A DNA stretch of 64,000 nucleotides from NCBI RefSeq assembly GCF_013372285.1, contig NZ_CP054301.1:3562001-3626000 (forward strand). Direction: 5' to 3'. The notes beneath the pieces are model-generated. The model ran no database searches. It worked only from the letters and a program-made list of their open reading frames with translations, and had not been told where the DNA came from. Positions 25,624 to 33,976 of the stretch are shown here, in pieces. Within the stretch, counting starts at the first letter, position 1; every line of letters begins with the position of its first letter. Source of the stretch: Marinomonas primoryensis. Lineage in GTDB: Bacteria > Pseudomonadota > Gammaproteobacteria > Pseudomonadales > Marinomonadaceae. Both the position numbers and the translations under genes were made by a program.

Positions 25624-25765
25624 CGTTTTCTCCACTCTACTTTTTCGGGATATGTCGGGGCAATGTCGCTGCGAAGCCAAGTTGGCACTCAGCACTGGCT
25701 CTCAACACTGTGCATAGAATAGGAAGTTTATTGTTGTCGATAAACGTGCTAGAAGTGATAACATT

Positions 25766-25782
25766 GTTCGCATTAAACGAAC
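25766..25782. promoter_or_regulatory. Inverted repeat before the LysR gene, possible LysR operator
   Basis: GTTCG (25766-25770), seven bases, CGAAC (25778-25782). It lies between the divergent SDR and LysR genes, right before the ribosome site of the regulator. A LysR-type recognition site is likely by position only. Confidence 0.4.
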
Positions 25783-25794
25783 GAGGTGGGAACG

Positions 25795-26697
25795 ATGGAC
25801 AAGCTTGAAGCCATGCAACGTTTTGTTTTGGTCGCTCAATTTGGTAGCTTTACTAAAGCCGCCGACGCACTTGGCTTACCAAAATCAAGTATTTCCAGTG
25901 CGGTGCAAGGGCTCGAAAAATCCCTAGGCACTCGGCTCTTTCATCGTAGCACGCGCAGTATCACCTTAACTCAAGATGGCGAAACCTACTTGCCTCAATG
26001 CCAAACACTACTGGCAGAATTAGACGCTGTCGGAAGCCAATTTCGACGAAACCCAGATGATGTTCGCGGCGTACTCAGAGTCGACATGCCTAGCCGTTTT
26101 GCAACTACCGTGGTAATTCCTCATCTCGCCGACTTCATCGAGAACTACCCAAACATTCGTTTAAAAATCAGCAGCGCAGATTATCGAGTCGATCCAATCA
26201 AAGAAGGCATAGATTGCGTAATTCGAGTGGGCGAACTGGACGACAGTAGTTTGATCGCTCGACCATTAACGCACTACAGAAGCCTCAACTGTGTATCACC
26301 AAACTACGTAGAGAAGTTTGGTATTCCTCAAACACTCGCAGAGCTCGCCAACCACAAACTGATTGAGTATTCCCACACTCTGGGCAATCTCGATGCTCAA
26401 TTTGAATACATGGAAGATGGGAAAGTAAAGCAAGAGTCCATGCCGAGCAGCTTGGCCGTGAATGGCACCGACACGTATTTGAACGCCTGTTTATTTGGAC
26501 TTGGCATTGCTCAAATCCCAACTATTGGCGTAGAAAACTTGATCGAAGAAGGCTTACTTATTATGGTGTTGCCTCAATACGAAGCCGAACCGATGCCCGT
26601 TTCTTTGCTTTATCCATCACGCCGACAACCACCCAAACGTTTAATTGTTTTTATGGATTGGCTGCAATCCATCATGATAAAAAGCCACAAAGGATAA
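25795..26697 (+). CDS. LysR-family transcriptional regulator
   Basis: Regulator of 300 residues from the ATG at 25795 (a GTG 9 bases earlier is in frame but overlaps the ribosome site GAGGTGGGA). The helix-turn-helix is FTKAADALGLPKSSISSAVQGLEKSLG near residues 19-45, followed by LFHRSTRSITLTQDG. The effector domain starts near 90 and contains GIDCVIRVGEL. It is divergent from the SDR gene, the typical layout in which the LysR protein controls the oxidoreductase. Confidence 0.92.
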   Translation: MDKLEAMQRFVLVAQFGSFTKAADALGLPKSSISSAVQGLEKSLGTRLFHRSTRSITLTQDGETYLPQCQTLLAELDAVGSQFRRNPDDVRGVLRVDMPSRFATTVVIPHLADFIENYPNIRLKISSADYRVDPIKEGIDCVIRVGELDDSSLIARPLTHYRSLNCVSPNYVEKFGIPQTLAELANHKLIEYSHTLGNLDAQFEYMEDGKVKQESMPSSLAVNGTDTYLNACLFGLGIAQIPTIGVENLIEEGLLIMVLPQYEAEPMPVSLLYPSRRQPPKRLIVFMDWLQSIMIKSHKG

Positions 26698-26821
26698 AGG
26701 CATTTTAATCAGATCATTGGAAAAAAACTGTTTCGAAAAACGCTTTATGCATATTCCAAAAAAGTTTATATAGTCCCGTTGTAATAACTAAATCTTTTAA
26801 GTAATCTACCCTCATATTGAG

Positions 26822-26834
26822 AATAACCGTTATT
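26822..26834. promoter_or_regulatory. Short dyad before sbp
   Basis: AATAAC-C-GTTATT is a perfect 6-base dyad with one central base, 14 bases before the sbp ATG. It may be a regulator site, for example for CysB, or part of the message leader; the sequence alone does not decide. The rest of 26698-26821 shows only A/T-rich DNA. Confidence 0.3.
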
Positions 26835-26848
26835 ACACCGAGGATATT

Positions 26849-27862
26849 ATGAAGTCTACACCACGTTTTTTAAAAGCCATTGTTGGCACACTATTATTGA
26901 GCGGAGCCGTTCAAGCGTCGGCTGCGGATCAAACTATTCTGAACACCTCTTACGACATCGCTCGTGAATTGTTCGCAACTTACAATCCTACGTTCGAAAA
27001 ACACTGGTTAGAAACCACCGGTAAAACCATCGAAATCAAACAGTCTCACGCTGGCTCTTCAAAACAAGCCAATGCCATCATGAACGGCCTGCAAGCAGAC
27101 GTCGTAACCTTTAACCAAGTTACAGACGTACAAGTGCTGCATGACAGAGCGAAGATGATTCCAGCAAACTGGAAAACTGCATTTCCGAACGCTAGCTCAC
27201 CTTATTACTCCACGACGGCGTTTCTTGTTCGTAAAGGCAACCCAAAAAATATCCAAAACTGGGGCGATCTAGCACGTAACAATGTAGCACTGGTTTTTCC
27301 AAACCCTAAAACATCGGGTAACGGCCGTTACACTTATCTAGCCGCACAAGGTTACGCACAAAAAACCTTCGGCAAAGACAACGACGCTAAAATTGACGAT
27401 TTCCTAGGCACTTTTCTGAAAAACGTGGCTGTTTTTGATACCGGTGGCCGTGGCGCAACCACCACGTTCGTTGAACGTGGCATTGGTGATGTATTGATTA
27501 CCTTCGAATCGGAAGTCAATAACATCCGTAATCAATACGGTGCAGACAAGTATGAGGTAGTGGTTCCTAAAACGTCTATTTTGGCCGAGTTCCCAGTGGC
27601 GGTTGTCGCAAAAAATGCGAAAAAGAATGGTACAGAAAAGGTGTCTCATGAGTACTTAAACTACTTGTACAGCGAAGCATCACAGCGTCTTCTTGCTAGC
27701 TTTAACTACCGCGTTCATAACGATGTCGTAAAAGCAGAATTTGCTGACAAGTTCCCGGAAGTAACTTTATTAACCGTCGAAGAGATTGCCGGTGGCTGGC
27801 CAAAAGCCACTAAAGAAATCTTCAAGAATGGTGGTAAACTAGACCAACTTCAACGTCGCTAA
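26849..27862 (+). CDS. sbp: Sulfate-binding periplasmic protein
   Basis: Protein of 337 residues with GAGGA before the ATG and a signal peptide of about 25 residues (cleavage after VQASA). The Sbp/CysP family pattern is strong: [69 protein letters not shown] and the [16 protein letters not shown] segment. It binds sulfate (or thiosulfate) for the CysTWA importer. Two hairpins lie in the 167 bases between it and cysT. Confidence 0.95.
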   Translation: MKSTPRFLKAIVGTLLLSGAVQASAADQTILNTSYDIARELFATYNPTFEKHWLETTGKTIEIKQSHAGSSKQANAIMNGLQADVVTFNQVTDVQVLHDRAKMIPANWKTAFPNASSPYYSTTAFLVRKGNPKNIQNWGDLARNNVALVFPNPKTSGNGRYTYLAAQGYAQKTFGKDNDAKIDDFLGTFLKNVAVFDTGGRGATTTFVERGIGDVLITFESEVNNIRNQYGADKYEVVVPKTSILAEFPVAVVAKNAKKNGTEKVSHEYLNYLYSEASQRLLASFNYRVHNDVVKAEFADKFPEVTLLTVEEIAGGWPKATKEIFKNGGKLDQLQRR

Positions 27863-27882
27863 ACAGTAGACGGATCGAATAA

Positions 27883-27913
27883 GCCGGATACGCTTGCGTA
27901 TTCGGCCTTTCTG
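27883..27913 (+). terminator. First hairpin after sbp
   Basis: GCCGGATACGC (27883-27893), loop TT, GCGTATTCGGC (27896-27906), with one internal mismatch, then TTTCTGT. It is a terminator or processing hairpin 21 bases past the sbp stop. Confidence 0.65.
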
Positions 27914-27920
27914 TCTTTAC

Positions 27921-27978
27921 AGAGTGCCTTTTAAAAGAGCTTTTAAAGAAAGTCTTTTTAAAGTCACTCTTTTTTATT
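27921..27978 (+). terminator. Second, longer hairpin between sbp and cysT
   Basis: AGAGTG and about 12 further bases from 27921 pair imperfectly with a 3' arm ending CACTCT at 27970, followed by six T residues. The loop region contains two further CTTTTAAAG-like repeats. Together with the preceding hairpin it should strongly reduce transcription from sbp into cysTWA. Confidence 0.65.
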
Positions 27979-28029
27979 GGATCTTGGCGTTCACCGCAAC
28001 ACTTTCATTGCTAAAACATAGGCAAGTAA

Positions 28030-28890
28030 ATGGCAACTCAACTTAGCGTGGCTGACACGCGACCTCGTCATAAACGAGTACTTCCCGGTCTGAGTTTAAG
28101 CTTAGGGACTTCCCTGCTTTTTATCAGTTTGATTCTGCTCTTACCCATGACTGGTCTGGTTATGCAGTCCGTCGATATGGGCTGGGATCGATACTGGCAA
28201 GTCATCAGCGATGAACGTGTTGTCGCCAGTTATAAAGTCACCTTATGGGCCGCGTTGATAGCGTCTCTTTTCAATGGCTTTTTTGGCCTCTTGCTCGCTT
28301 GGGTGTTAGTACGCTATGAATTTCCTGGCCGTCGTATTCTAGACGCTTTGGTGGATTTGCCTTTTGCCTTGCCAACCGCCGTTGCCGGTATCACCTTGGC
28401 AACCTTGTATGCTCAAAATGGCTGGTACGGACAAATACTTGAAAGCATCGGCATTAAAGTAGCCTACACACCGTGGGGCATTGTACTTGCCATGGCATTC
28501 ACCAGTATTCCGTTTGTGGTCAGAACCGTTCAACCCGTTTTGGAAGAACTGTCGCCCGAAGAGGAGGAAGCTGGCATGACGCTAGGTGCGTCCGATTGGT
28601 CTGTGTTTCGTCGCGTGATTTTTCCGGCTTTGTGGCCAGCGCTTATGACAGGCATTGCCTTGTCATTCACTCGCAGTTTAGGGGAATTTGGCGCGGTCAT
28701 TTTTATCGCTGGCAACATGCCATACGTCAGTGAGATTACCTCTTTGATGATTTTCGTCAGCTTACAAGAGTTCGACTTCCCTGCGGCCAGCGCCATTGCG
28801 TCGGTTGTGTTGATGGCGTCGCTTATCCTCTTGTTCGCCATCAACATCTGGCAAGCGCGTTATTTACGTCGCCTTCACGGACGCAGCTAG
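28030..28890 (+). CDS. cysT: Sulfate ABC transporter permease CysT
   Basis: Inner-membrane protein of 286 residues with six hydrophobic segments. The cytoplasmic EAA loop reads EEEEAGMTLGASDWSVFRRVIFPALWPA near residues 176-203, and the end SLGEFGAVIFIAGNMPYVSEIT is characteristic of CysT/CysU. It forms the sulfate channel with CysW. No strong ribosome site is seen before the ATG at 28030 beyond AGG at 28020. cysW begins 9 bases after its stop. Confidence 0.94.
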   Translation: MATQLSVADTRPRHKRVLPGLSLSLGTSLLFISLILLLPMTGLVMQSVDMGWDRYWQVISDERVVASYKVTLWAALIASLFNGFFGLLLAWVLVRYEFPGRRILDALVDLPFALPTAVAGITLATLYAQNGWYGQILESIGIKVAYTPWGIVLAMAFTSIPFVVRTVQPVLEELSPEEEEAGMTLGASDWSVFRRVIFPALWPALMTGIALSFTRSLGEFGAVIFIAGNMPYVSEITSLMIFVSLQEFDFPAASAIASVVLMASLILLFAINIWQARYLRRLHGRS

Positions 28891-28899
28891 GAATATATT

Positions 28900-29787
28900 A
28901 TGTCTTCTCACCAAGCACCCGGACAACGCCACCAGCTCAGAGTCGGGGACAGCCCCTGGGTCAAAGGCCTGTTAATTGGCTTTACCTTATTTTTAACCGT
29001 GATATTGCTGGTTGTGCCGCTTATCGCTATTTTCCAGCAAGCCTTTGTGGAAGGCGCCGCGCATTATTTCAATAGTCTGTTGGAAGCCGATACGCTGCAC
29101 GCCATTGGTTTAACCCTTGTAGTAGCAGCGCTCACCGTGCCAATCAATCTGGTATTCGGCGTCATGTTGGCGTGGTCAGTGACCCGCTTTGAGTTCCCCG
29201 GTCGTAAAATTTTAATGACCTTGATGGACATTCCTTTTGCCGTCTCGCCCGTCGTGGCGGGTTTACTGTATCTGTTGCTGTACGGTAACAATGGCTGGAT
29301 TGGCTCGTGGCTTTATGACCAAGACATCCAGTTAATGTTCGCGTGGCCGGGGATTGTTATGGTCACCGTGTTTGTCACTTGTCCATTTGTGGCGCGTGAA
29401 TTAATTCCTCTAATGCAACAACAAGGTCGAGAAGACGAAGAAGCGGCGGTCATTTTGGGCGCTTCTGGCTGGCAATTATTCCGCCGCGTCACCTTACCCA
29501 ATATCAAATGGGCACTGATCTACGGGGTAATTCTGACCAACGCCCGTGCCGTCGGAGAATTCGGCGCGGTGTCCGTGATATCGGGCAATATTCGTGGCGA
29601 AACCAACACCTTGCCGCTGCACGTTCAATTGCAATACGAGGATTACCAAGCCGCTGCGGCCTTTGCCAGCGCCTCGCTATTGGCGATGATTGCCTTACTC
29701 ACACTGCTACTGAAAGCCTTTATCGAATGGCGTCAGGAACGCAGTTTAAAAATTGAAGCAGAAAAAGAAAGACAGGTGACACAATGA
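28900..29787 (+). CDS. cysW: Sulfate ABC transporter permease CysW
   Basis: Protein of 295 residues, partner of CysT. The EAA loop is [28 protein letters not shown] near residues 179-206, followed by [30 protein letters not shown], the CysW signature. Six transmembrane segments and a highly charged tail ([13 protein letters not shown]). The cysA start overlaps its stop by 4 bases (ATGA). Confidence 0.94.
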   Translation: MSSHQAPGQRHQLRVGDSPWVKGLLIGFTLFLTVILLVVPLIAIFQQAFVEGAAHYFNSLLEADTLHAIGLTLVVAALTVPINLVFGVMLAWSVTRFEFPGRKILMTLMDIPFAVSPVVAGLLYLLLYGNNGWIGSWLYDQDIQLMFAWPGIVMVTVFVTCPFVARELIPLMQQQGREDEEAAVILGASGWQLFRRVTLPNIKWALIYGVILTNARAVGEFGAVSVISGNIRGETNTLPLHVQLQYEDYQAAAAFASASLLAMIALLTLLLKAFIEWRQERSLKIEAEKERQVTQ

Positions 29788-30935
29788 GTATTTTGATTGA
29801 AAACATTTCCAAAAAATTCGGGCACTTTCAAGCCTTGTCACCTTTGTCATTGGATATCAACGAAGGCGAAATGATCGGTTTGCTTGGCCCGTCTGGGTCC
29901 GGGAAAACCACGCTGTTGCGTATCATTGCTGGATTAGAAGGCGCAGACACAGGGCGTATTCAATTTGGCGACCGAGATGTCACCAACTTGCACGTGCGTG
30001 ATCGTCGCGTCGGTTTTGTATTCCAAAACTACGCACTTTTTCGTCATATGACGGTTGCCGATAACGTGGCTTTTGGGCTGGAAGTCTTGCCTCGTAAAGA
30101 ACGCCCAAGCGTTTCTGAAATACAAAAACGTGTCATGCATTTATTGGACATGGTGCAGCTTGCTCACCTTGCTAACCGTTTCCCATCGCAGCTTTCTGGT
30201 GGTCAAAAACAGCGTATTGCCTTGGCAAGAGCTTTGGCAACACAACCAGAAGTACTGTTACTAGATGAACCTTTTGGCGCCTTAGACGCAAAAGTCCGCA
30301 AAGAACTACGTCGCTGGTTACGCGGATTACACGAAGAGTTAGGGTTCACAAGTGTGTTCGTCACCCACGATCAAGAAGAGGCGCTGGAGCTGTCTGATCG
30401 CGTTGTGGTGATGAGTAACGGACACATCGAACAGATCGATCAACCGGGCGCACTTTACGCGTCACCGAACAGCCGCTTTGTGTTTGATTTTCTAGGCAAT
30501 GCCAATGTTTTTGAAGGCAAGATTGAAAACGGTAAGTGGCATAATCAGCAAGCGAACATTGTTTTGCCTGACTCTATCGGGCAAAAAAGTGTCGGACAAA
30601 ACAGCGCTGAAAAGAAAAGTGGTCAGCTGTACATTCGCTCGCATGAATTTTTCGTTTCAAAAGAACCAACAGCTCAAGCGAACTTGCCATTGCGCGTAAT
30701 TGCTATTAACCCAATTGGTGCCGAAGTTCGCCTTGAGCTAACACCAATTGATTGGCACAGCAAAGAAATATGGGAAATTGATTTACCTCATAAAGCCTTC
30801 GACAAGAACTGCTTCGAAAAAGGCCAAACCGTTTATGTCACACCCAAAGCAGGCTATTTTTTCGCCGAAGACGCAAAAAAACCGGTGTTATTGAATTGGG
30901 AAACGGAAAAAATCATTACAACAGAAAAGGCCTAA
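29784..30935 (+). CDS. cysA: Sulfate/thiosulfate import ATP-binding protein CysA
   Basis: ABC ATPase of 383 residues. Walker A GPSGSGKT is at residues 35-42, signature LSGGQKQR begins near 136, Walker [12 protein letters not shown] follows, and the switch histidine is in [15 protein letters not shown]. The C-terminal part (about 245-383) is the CysA TOBE-type regulatory domain. It drives sulfate import through CysTW. It is 20-30 residues longer than E. coli CysA because of a lysine/glutamine-rich stretch near 265-285 ([13 protein letters not shown]). A terminator follows. Confidence 0.95.
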   Translation: MSILIENISKKFGHFQALSPLSLDINEGEMIGLLGPSGSGKTTLLRIIAGLEGADTGRIQFGDRDVTNLHVRDRRVGFVFQNYALFRHMTVADNVAFGLEVLPRKERPSVSEIQKRVMHLLDMVQLAHLANRFPSQLSGGQKQRIALARALATQPEVLLLDEPFGALDAKVRKELRRWLRGLHEELGFTSVFVTHDQEEALELSDRVVVMSNGHIEQIDQPGALYASPNSRFVFDFLGNANVFEGKIENGKWHNQQANIVLPDSIGQKSVGQNSAEKKSGQLYIRSHEFFVSKEPTAQANLPLRVIAINPIGAEVRLELTPIDWHSKEIWEIDLPHKAFDKNCFEKGQTVYVTPKAGYFFAEDAKKPVLLNWETEKIITTEKA

Positions 30936-30947
30936 TTCAATCGATAC

Positions 30948-30984
30948 AGGAGCGACACGAGTCGTGTTGCTCCTAAATTTTTTA
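30948..30984 (+). terminator. Terminator after cysA
   Basis: AGGAGC-G-ACACGA (30948-30960) pairs with TCGTGT-T-GCTCCT (30962-30974), followed by AAATTTTTT. It lies 13 bases past the cysA stop. Confidence 0.88.
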
Positions 30985-31118
30985 TCTAACAAAAAACGCA
31001 TCTCCATTTCTCATCGTTCACCCAAAATACTCTAACAAGCATTCGTGGCATACCCCGGCATTTATTTTGCCTTAGATATGCGATATTGTGTCGATAAAAT
31101 TAGAGCGGGATTTAAGGC

Positions 31119-32186
31119 ATGTTAGAAGCAAGTAATAAGCTAGGCACATCACACTTTCAAAGCCACCTAAAACGCACAAATCTTGCTTTTACTAATTCAA
31201 CACTTACCAAAAATTCTTCTACACCACCAAGAAGAGCAAATTTTGTTCTTCTCGATCATTTTTCCATGTCGTGTTTTTCTGTTGCGTTAGACACCCTAGT
31301 CACCCTTAACATGGTTCATGACAATCCGATTTATGAATGTAAAACCTACAGTTTACACGACCAAAAAGCACTGTCGGATGTCTCTATCTCGTTGGCAACC
31401 GACGGTAACATACAAGATATAGAAATAAGTAAAGATTCCATTTTGGTAATTTGCGGAGGCTTTCGTAGCGCGCTTAAATCCGAACCATTACTGAATAAAA
31501 AAATAGCCAAAGCAGCACAATTAAACGCAACCATCATGGGACTCTGGAACGGTAGTTTTTATATTGCTGATAGCAGAATACAGACAGGAAATACTATTTC
31601 CATTCATCAAGACAACAAAGCCATTATGGAAGAACGCTTTCCTGCCTTAAGTCTATCAACATCCGTTTTCACAGAAGAAGGCACCTTGTTAACCTCCTCA
31701 GGCCCCAACAGCGCCCTAGATATGATGCTTCATTTCATTACCACCTCTTATGGAACAGACTATTCTCAGGCTGTCGCAGAAGTGATTGGTTCGGACCGAT
31801 CCACTAGTACAAATACTAAAGTCACTAACCATTTTTTAATGTCCGAGCCACACATCCCAAATTGTATTAAAGAAGCCATTTTGTTGATGGAAAGCAATAT
31901 TGAAGACCCATTAAGCATCGATGAACTAGCGCAACTCGTCGGTATTTCTCGACGACAAATCGAGAGGCTATTTAAGAGCAATGTAGGCGTCACTCCTGCG
32001 CGTTATTATATGGAACATCGCCTAACGCACGCTCGCCAGCTGATACAACAGTCCAACTTAAGTATATTTGAAGTTTCTGTTGCCTGTGGCTTCGTCAGTT
32101 CGGCCCACTTCAGTCGCACTTACCATCGTTTTTTTGGTAAGTCTCCAATTGATACACGCCGCACCTCTCAAGCTAGCCAAAATTAA
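31119..32186 (+). CDS. GlxA-type transcriptional regulator (DJ-1-like domain plus AraC HTH)
   Basis: Regulator of 355 residues. Residues about 40-215 form a DJ-1/PfpI-like ligand domain without the catalytic cysteine (VICGGFRSALK, GLWNGSFYIADS). Residues 250-345 form the AraC double helix-turn-helix, SIDELAQLVGISRRQIERLFKSNVG and SIFEVSVACGFVSSAHFSRTYHRFFG. Proteins of this build control amine or betaine catabolism (GbdR, CdhR). The first 30-40 residues are polar and may not be translated; later ATG codons exist. No obvious target gene is next to it. Confidence 0.87.
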   Translation: MLEASNKLGTSHFQSHLKRTNLAFTNSTLTKNSSTPPRRANFVLLDHFSMSCFSVALDTLVTLNMVHDNPIYECKTYSLHDQKALSDVSISLATDGNIQDIEISKDSILVICGGFRSALKSEPLLNKKIAKAAQLNATIMGLWNGSFYIADSRIQTGNTISIHQDNKAIMEERFPALSLSTSVFTEEGTLLTSSGPNSALDMMLHFITTSYGTDYSQAVAEVIGSDRSTSTNTKVTNHFLMSEPHIPNCIKEAILLMESNIEDPLSIDELAQLVGISRRQIERLFKSNVGVTPARYYMEHRLTHARQLIQQSNLSIFEVSVACGFVSSAHFSRTYHRFFGKSPIDTRRTSQASQN

Positions 32187-32231
32187 ATGTCGTCAGCACA
32201 CTCTATTAAATAGCCAAAAAAGTAGGTAACA

Positions 32232-32894
32232 ATGCAAGCCGTCATTTTTGATATGGATGGATTACTGATAGATTCAGAGCCGTTCTGGAAACAGGCAGAG
32301 TACGATGTATTTACGTCGGTTGGAGTGAATGTTTCACCGGATTTAGCGGGACTCACCGCTGCAATGACAACCAAAGAAGTCACTGAATTTTGGTATGCAA
32401 AACAACCGTGGGAAGGCGTTTCTCTTAAGGCAATAGAAAATCGCGTTGTTGAGCGAGTCAAATATCTGATCGAGACTCAAGGCAAGGCAATGAGCGGCGT
32501 TCATGATTTGCTGATCTCACTACAGCAAGCCGATATAAAGATTGGTCTGGCAACGAATTCACCCAAAAGCATCATTCCAAGCGTACTACAGCGTTTAGAT
32601 ATTGCTGACTATTTTATGACTTACACATCAGCAGAAGAAGTAAGCCAAGGGAAACCGGCCCCAGACGTTTATCAGCTCACATTAGCAAAACTCAACATCA
32701 ACGCAGACCAATGCATAGCCTTTGAGGATTCACTCGGCGGTATAAAAGCTGCATTAGCGGCTGGCATTCAGCCAATCGCCATTCCGCATACTGACGAGTT
32801 CAACCATACAAAATTTGACCTTGCAGCACTCAAGCTACGAAGCCTGACTGAATTTAATCAGTCTATGGGGAAAGCGTTGTTACCTCAAAAATGA
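32232..32894 (+). CDS. HAD-family sugar phosphatase, HxpB/YniC-like
   Basis: HAD phosphatase of 220 residues. Motif I FDMDGLLIDSE has nucleophile Asp7 and Asp9, motif II is LATNSP, motif III Lys in SQGKPAPDVY, motif IV FEDSLGGIKAALAAG. The DMDGLLIDSEPFW start is typical of the 2-deoxyglucose-6-phosphate phosphatase/hexitol phosphatase group (HxpB). It lies between the GlxA-like gene and the convergent deacetylase-type gene. The exact substrate is not fixed by sequence. Confidence 0.88.
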   Translation: MQAVIFDMDGLLIDSEPFWKQAEYDVFTSVGVNVSPDLAGLTAAMTTKEVTEFWYAKQPWEGVSLKAIENRVVERVKYLIETQGKAMSGVHDLLISLQQADIKIGLATNSPKSIIPSVLQRLDIADYFMTYTSAEEVSQGKPAPDVYQLTLAKLNINADQCIAFEDSLGGIKAALAAGIQPIAIPHTDEFNHTKFDLAALKLRSLTEFNQSMGKALLPQK

Positions 32895-32897
32895 GCA

Positions 32898-33821
32898 TCA
32901 AAGTTTCATCAAGCTTTTAATATGGCAAAACGCGGCGCGGCCTAATGCATCGATGTTGTAACCTCCTTCTAGCACAGATACGACTTTTCCTTCGCAATGA
33001 CGTTCTGCCACGTCCATCAAACGGTCTGTGATCCAAGTAAAGTCTGATTCACTCAATCTAAGTTGTCCCATTGGGTCTTCTTTGTGCGCATCAAAGCCTG
33101 CTGAAATCATCACAAGCTGAGGTTTGAACGCATCCAAGGCCGGTAATAGTTGCTCTGTGATGATGGCTTGAAAGGCGTCACTACCAGAACCTGCTTCAAG
33201 CGGCATGTGTAAAATATTGTCGTGGGAAGCGCCCGGATCGCTGTAAGGATAAAACGGGTGTTGGTAGCTAGACGCATAAAGCACGTTTGGATCATCTTTA
33301 AAAATGTCTTCCGTACCATTACCATGGTGAACATCAAAATCTACGATGGCAACTCGCTCTAACCCATGATGACGCACTGCATGGCGAGCCCCCACTGCGA
33401 TGTTATTAAAAAAACAGAAGCCCATGGCCTTGTCGTATTCGGCATGATGGCCCGGTGGACGAATCGCGCAAAAAGCATTATCCATCTCGCCTGCCATCAC
33501 CAAATCCACTGCTTGAACAACCGACCCTGCTGCGAACAACGCGGCGTCTAATGTGTGCGGCATCATCAAGGTTTCCGGCTCAATTTCTAAATGCCCTTCT
33601 TCTGGCGCTCGGGCAAAGATAGAGTCTACATACGCTTGATCATGCGTTGCAATAAGCTGCTCGCGAGTAGCGGGCGTCGCTTCAAGACGACGTAGAAAGT
33701 CCATCAACTGCCCCGTGATCAAACGGTTCTGGATTGCACCAAGCCGTTGCGGAGATTCGGGATGATCGTCTCCCATGTCATGCTTGTCGCAATACGTGTG
33801 TGTGATATAGGCGGTCGTCAT
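32898..33821 (-). CDS. Histone deacetylase-family protein (acetylpolyamine/protein deacetylase-like)
   Basis: Protein of 307 residues from the ATG at 33821, chosen because GGA lies 6 bases upstream and the family usually starts at TAYITHTYCDKHDMG; the ATG at 33875 has no ribosome site. Zinc ligands are visible in VAIVDFDVHHGNGTED (Asp and His) and ISAGFDAHKEDPMG (Asp); the catalytic histidine pair is in IRPPGHHAE, the lining Tyr/Gly in VLEGGYN. Bacterial members act on acetyl-lysine in proteins (AcuC) or on acetylpolyamines. It is divergent from the Pat-type acetyltransferase, which suggests a protein acetylation switch. Confidence 0.88.
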   Translation of the reverse strand: MTTAYITHTYCDKHDMGDDHPESPQRLGAIQNRLITGQLMDFLRRLEATPATREQLIATHDQAYVDSIFARAPEEGHLEIEPETLMMPHTLDAALFAAGSVVQAVDLVMAGEMDNAFCAIRPPGHHAEYDKAMGFCFFNNIAVGARHAVRHHGLERVAIVDFDVHHGNGTEDIFKDDPNVLYASSYQHPFYPYSDPGASHDNILHMPLEAGSGSDAFQAIITEQLLPALDAFKPQLVMISAGFDAHKEDPMGQLRLSESDFTWITDRLMDVAERHCEGKVVSVLEGGYNIDALGRAAFCHIKSLMKL

Positions 33822-33976
33822 GTCATATCCAAATGGGTTCTTATTATTGTCTTTAATCGTCCAGTATAAAGCCATAAAAGCACAAAGACAGTCTACCCTA
33901 CCATGGTCTACAATTCGTCTTTAAGCAGACTGTGCTACTGTCATAAAATACTTATTACGCATCAGGAGAATATCGA

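Noticed and set aside
26698..26848. CysB activation site before sbp
   Set aside because: Only a short AATAAC-C-GTTATT dyad is present; CysB sites are long and poorly defined, so the call cannot be supported by eye.
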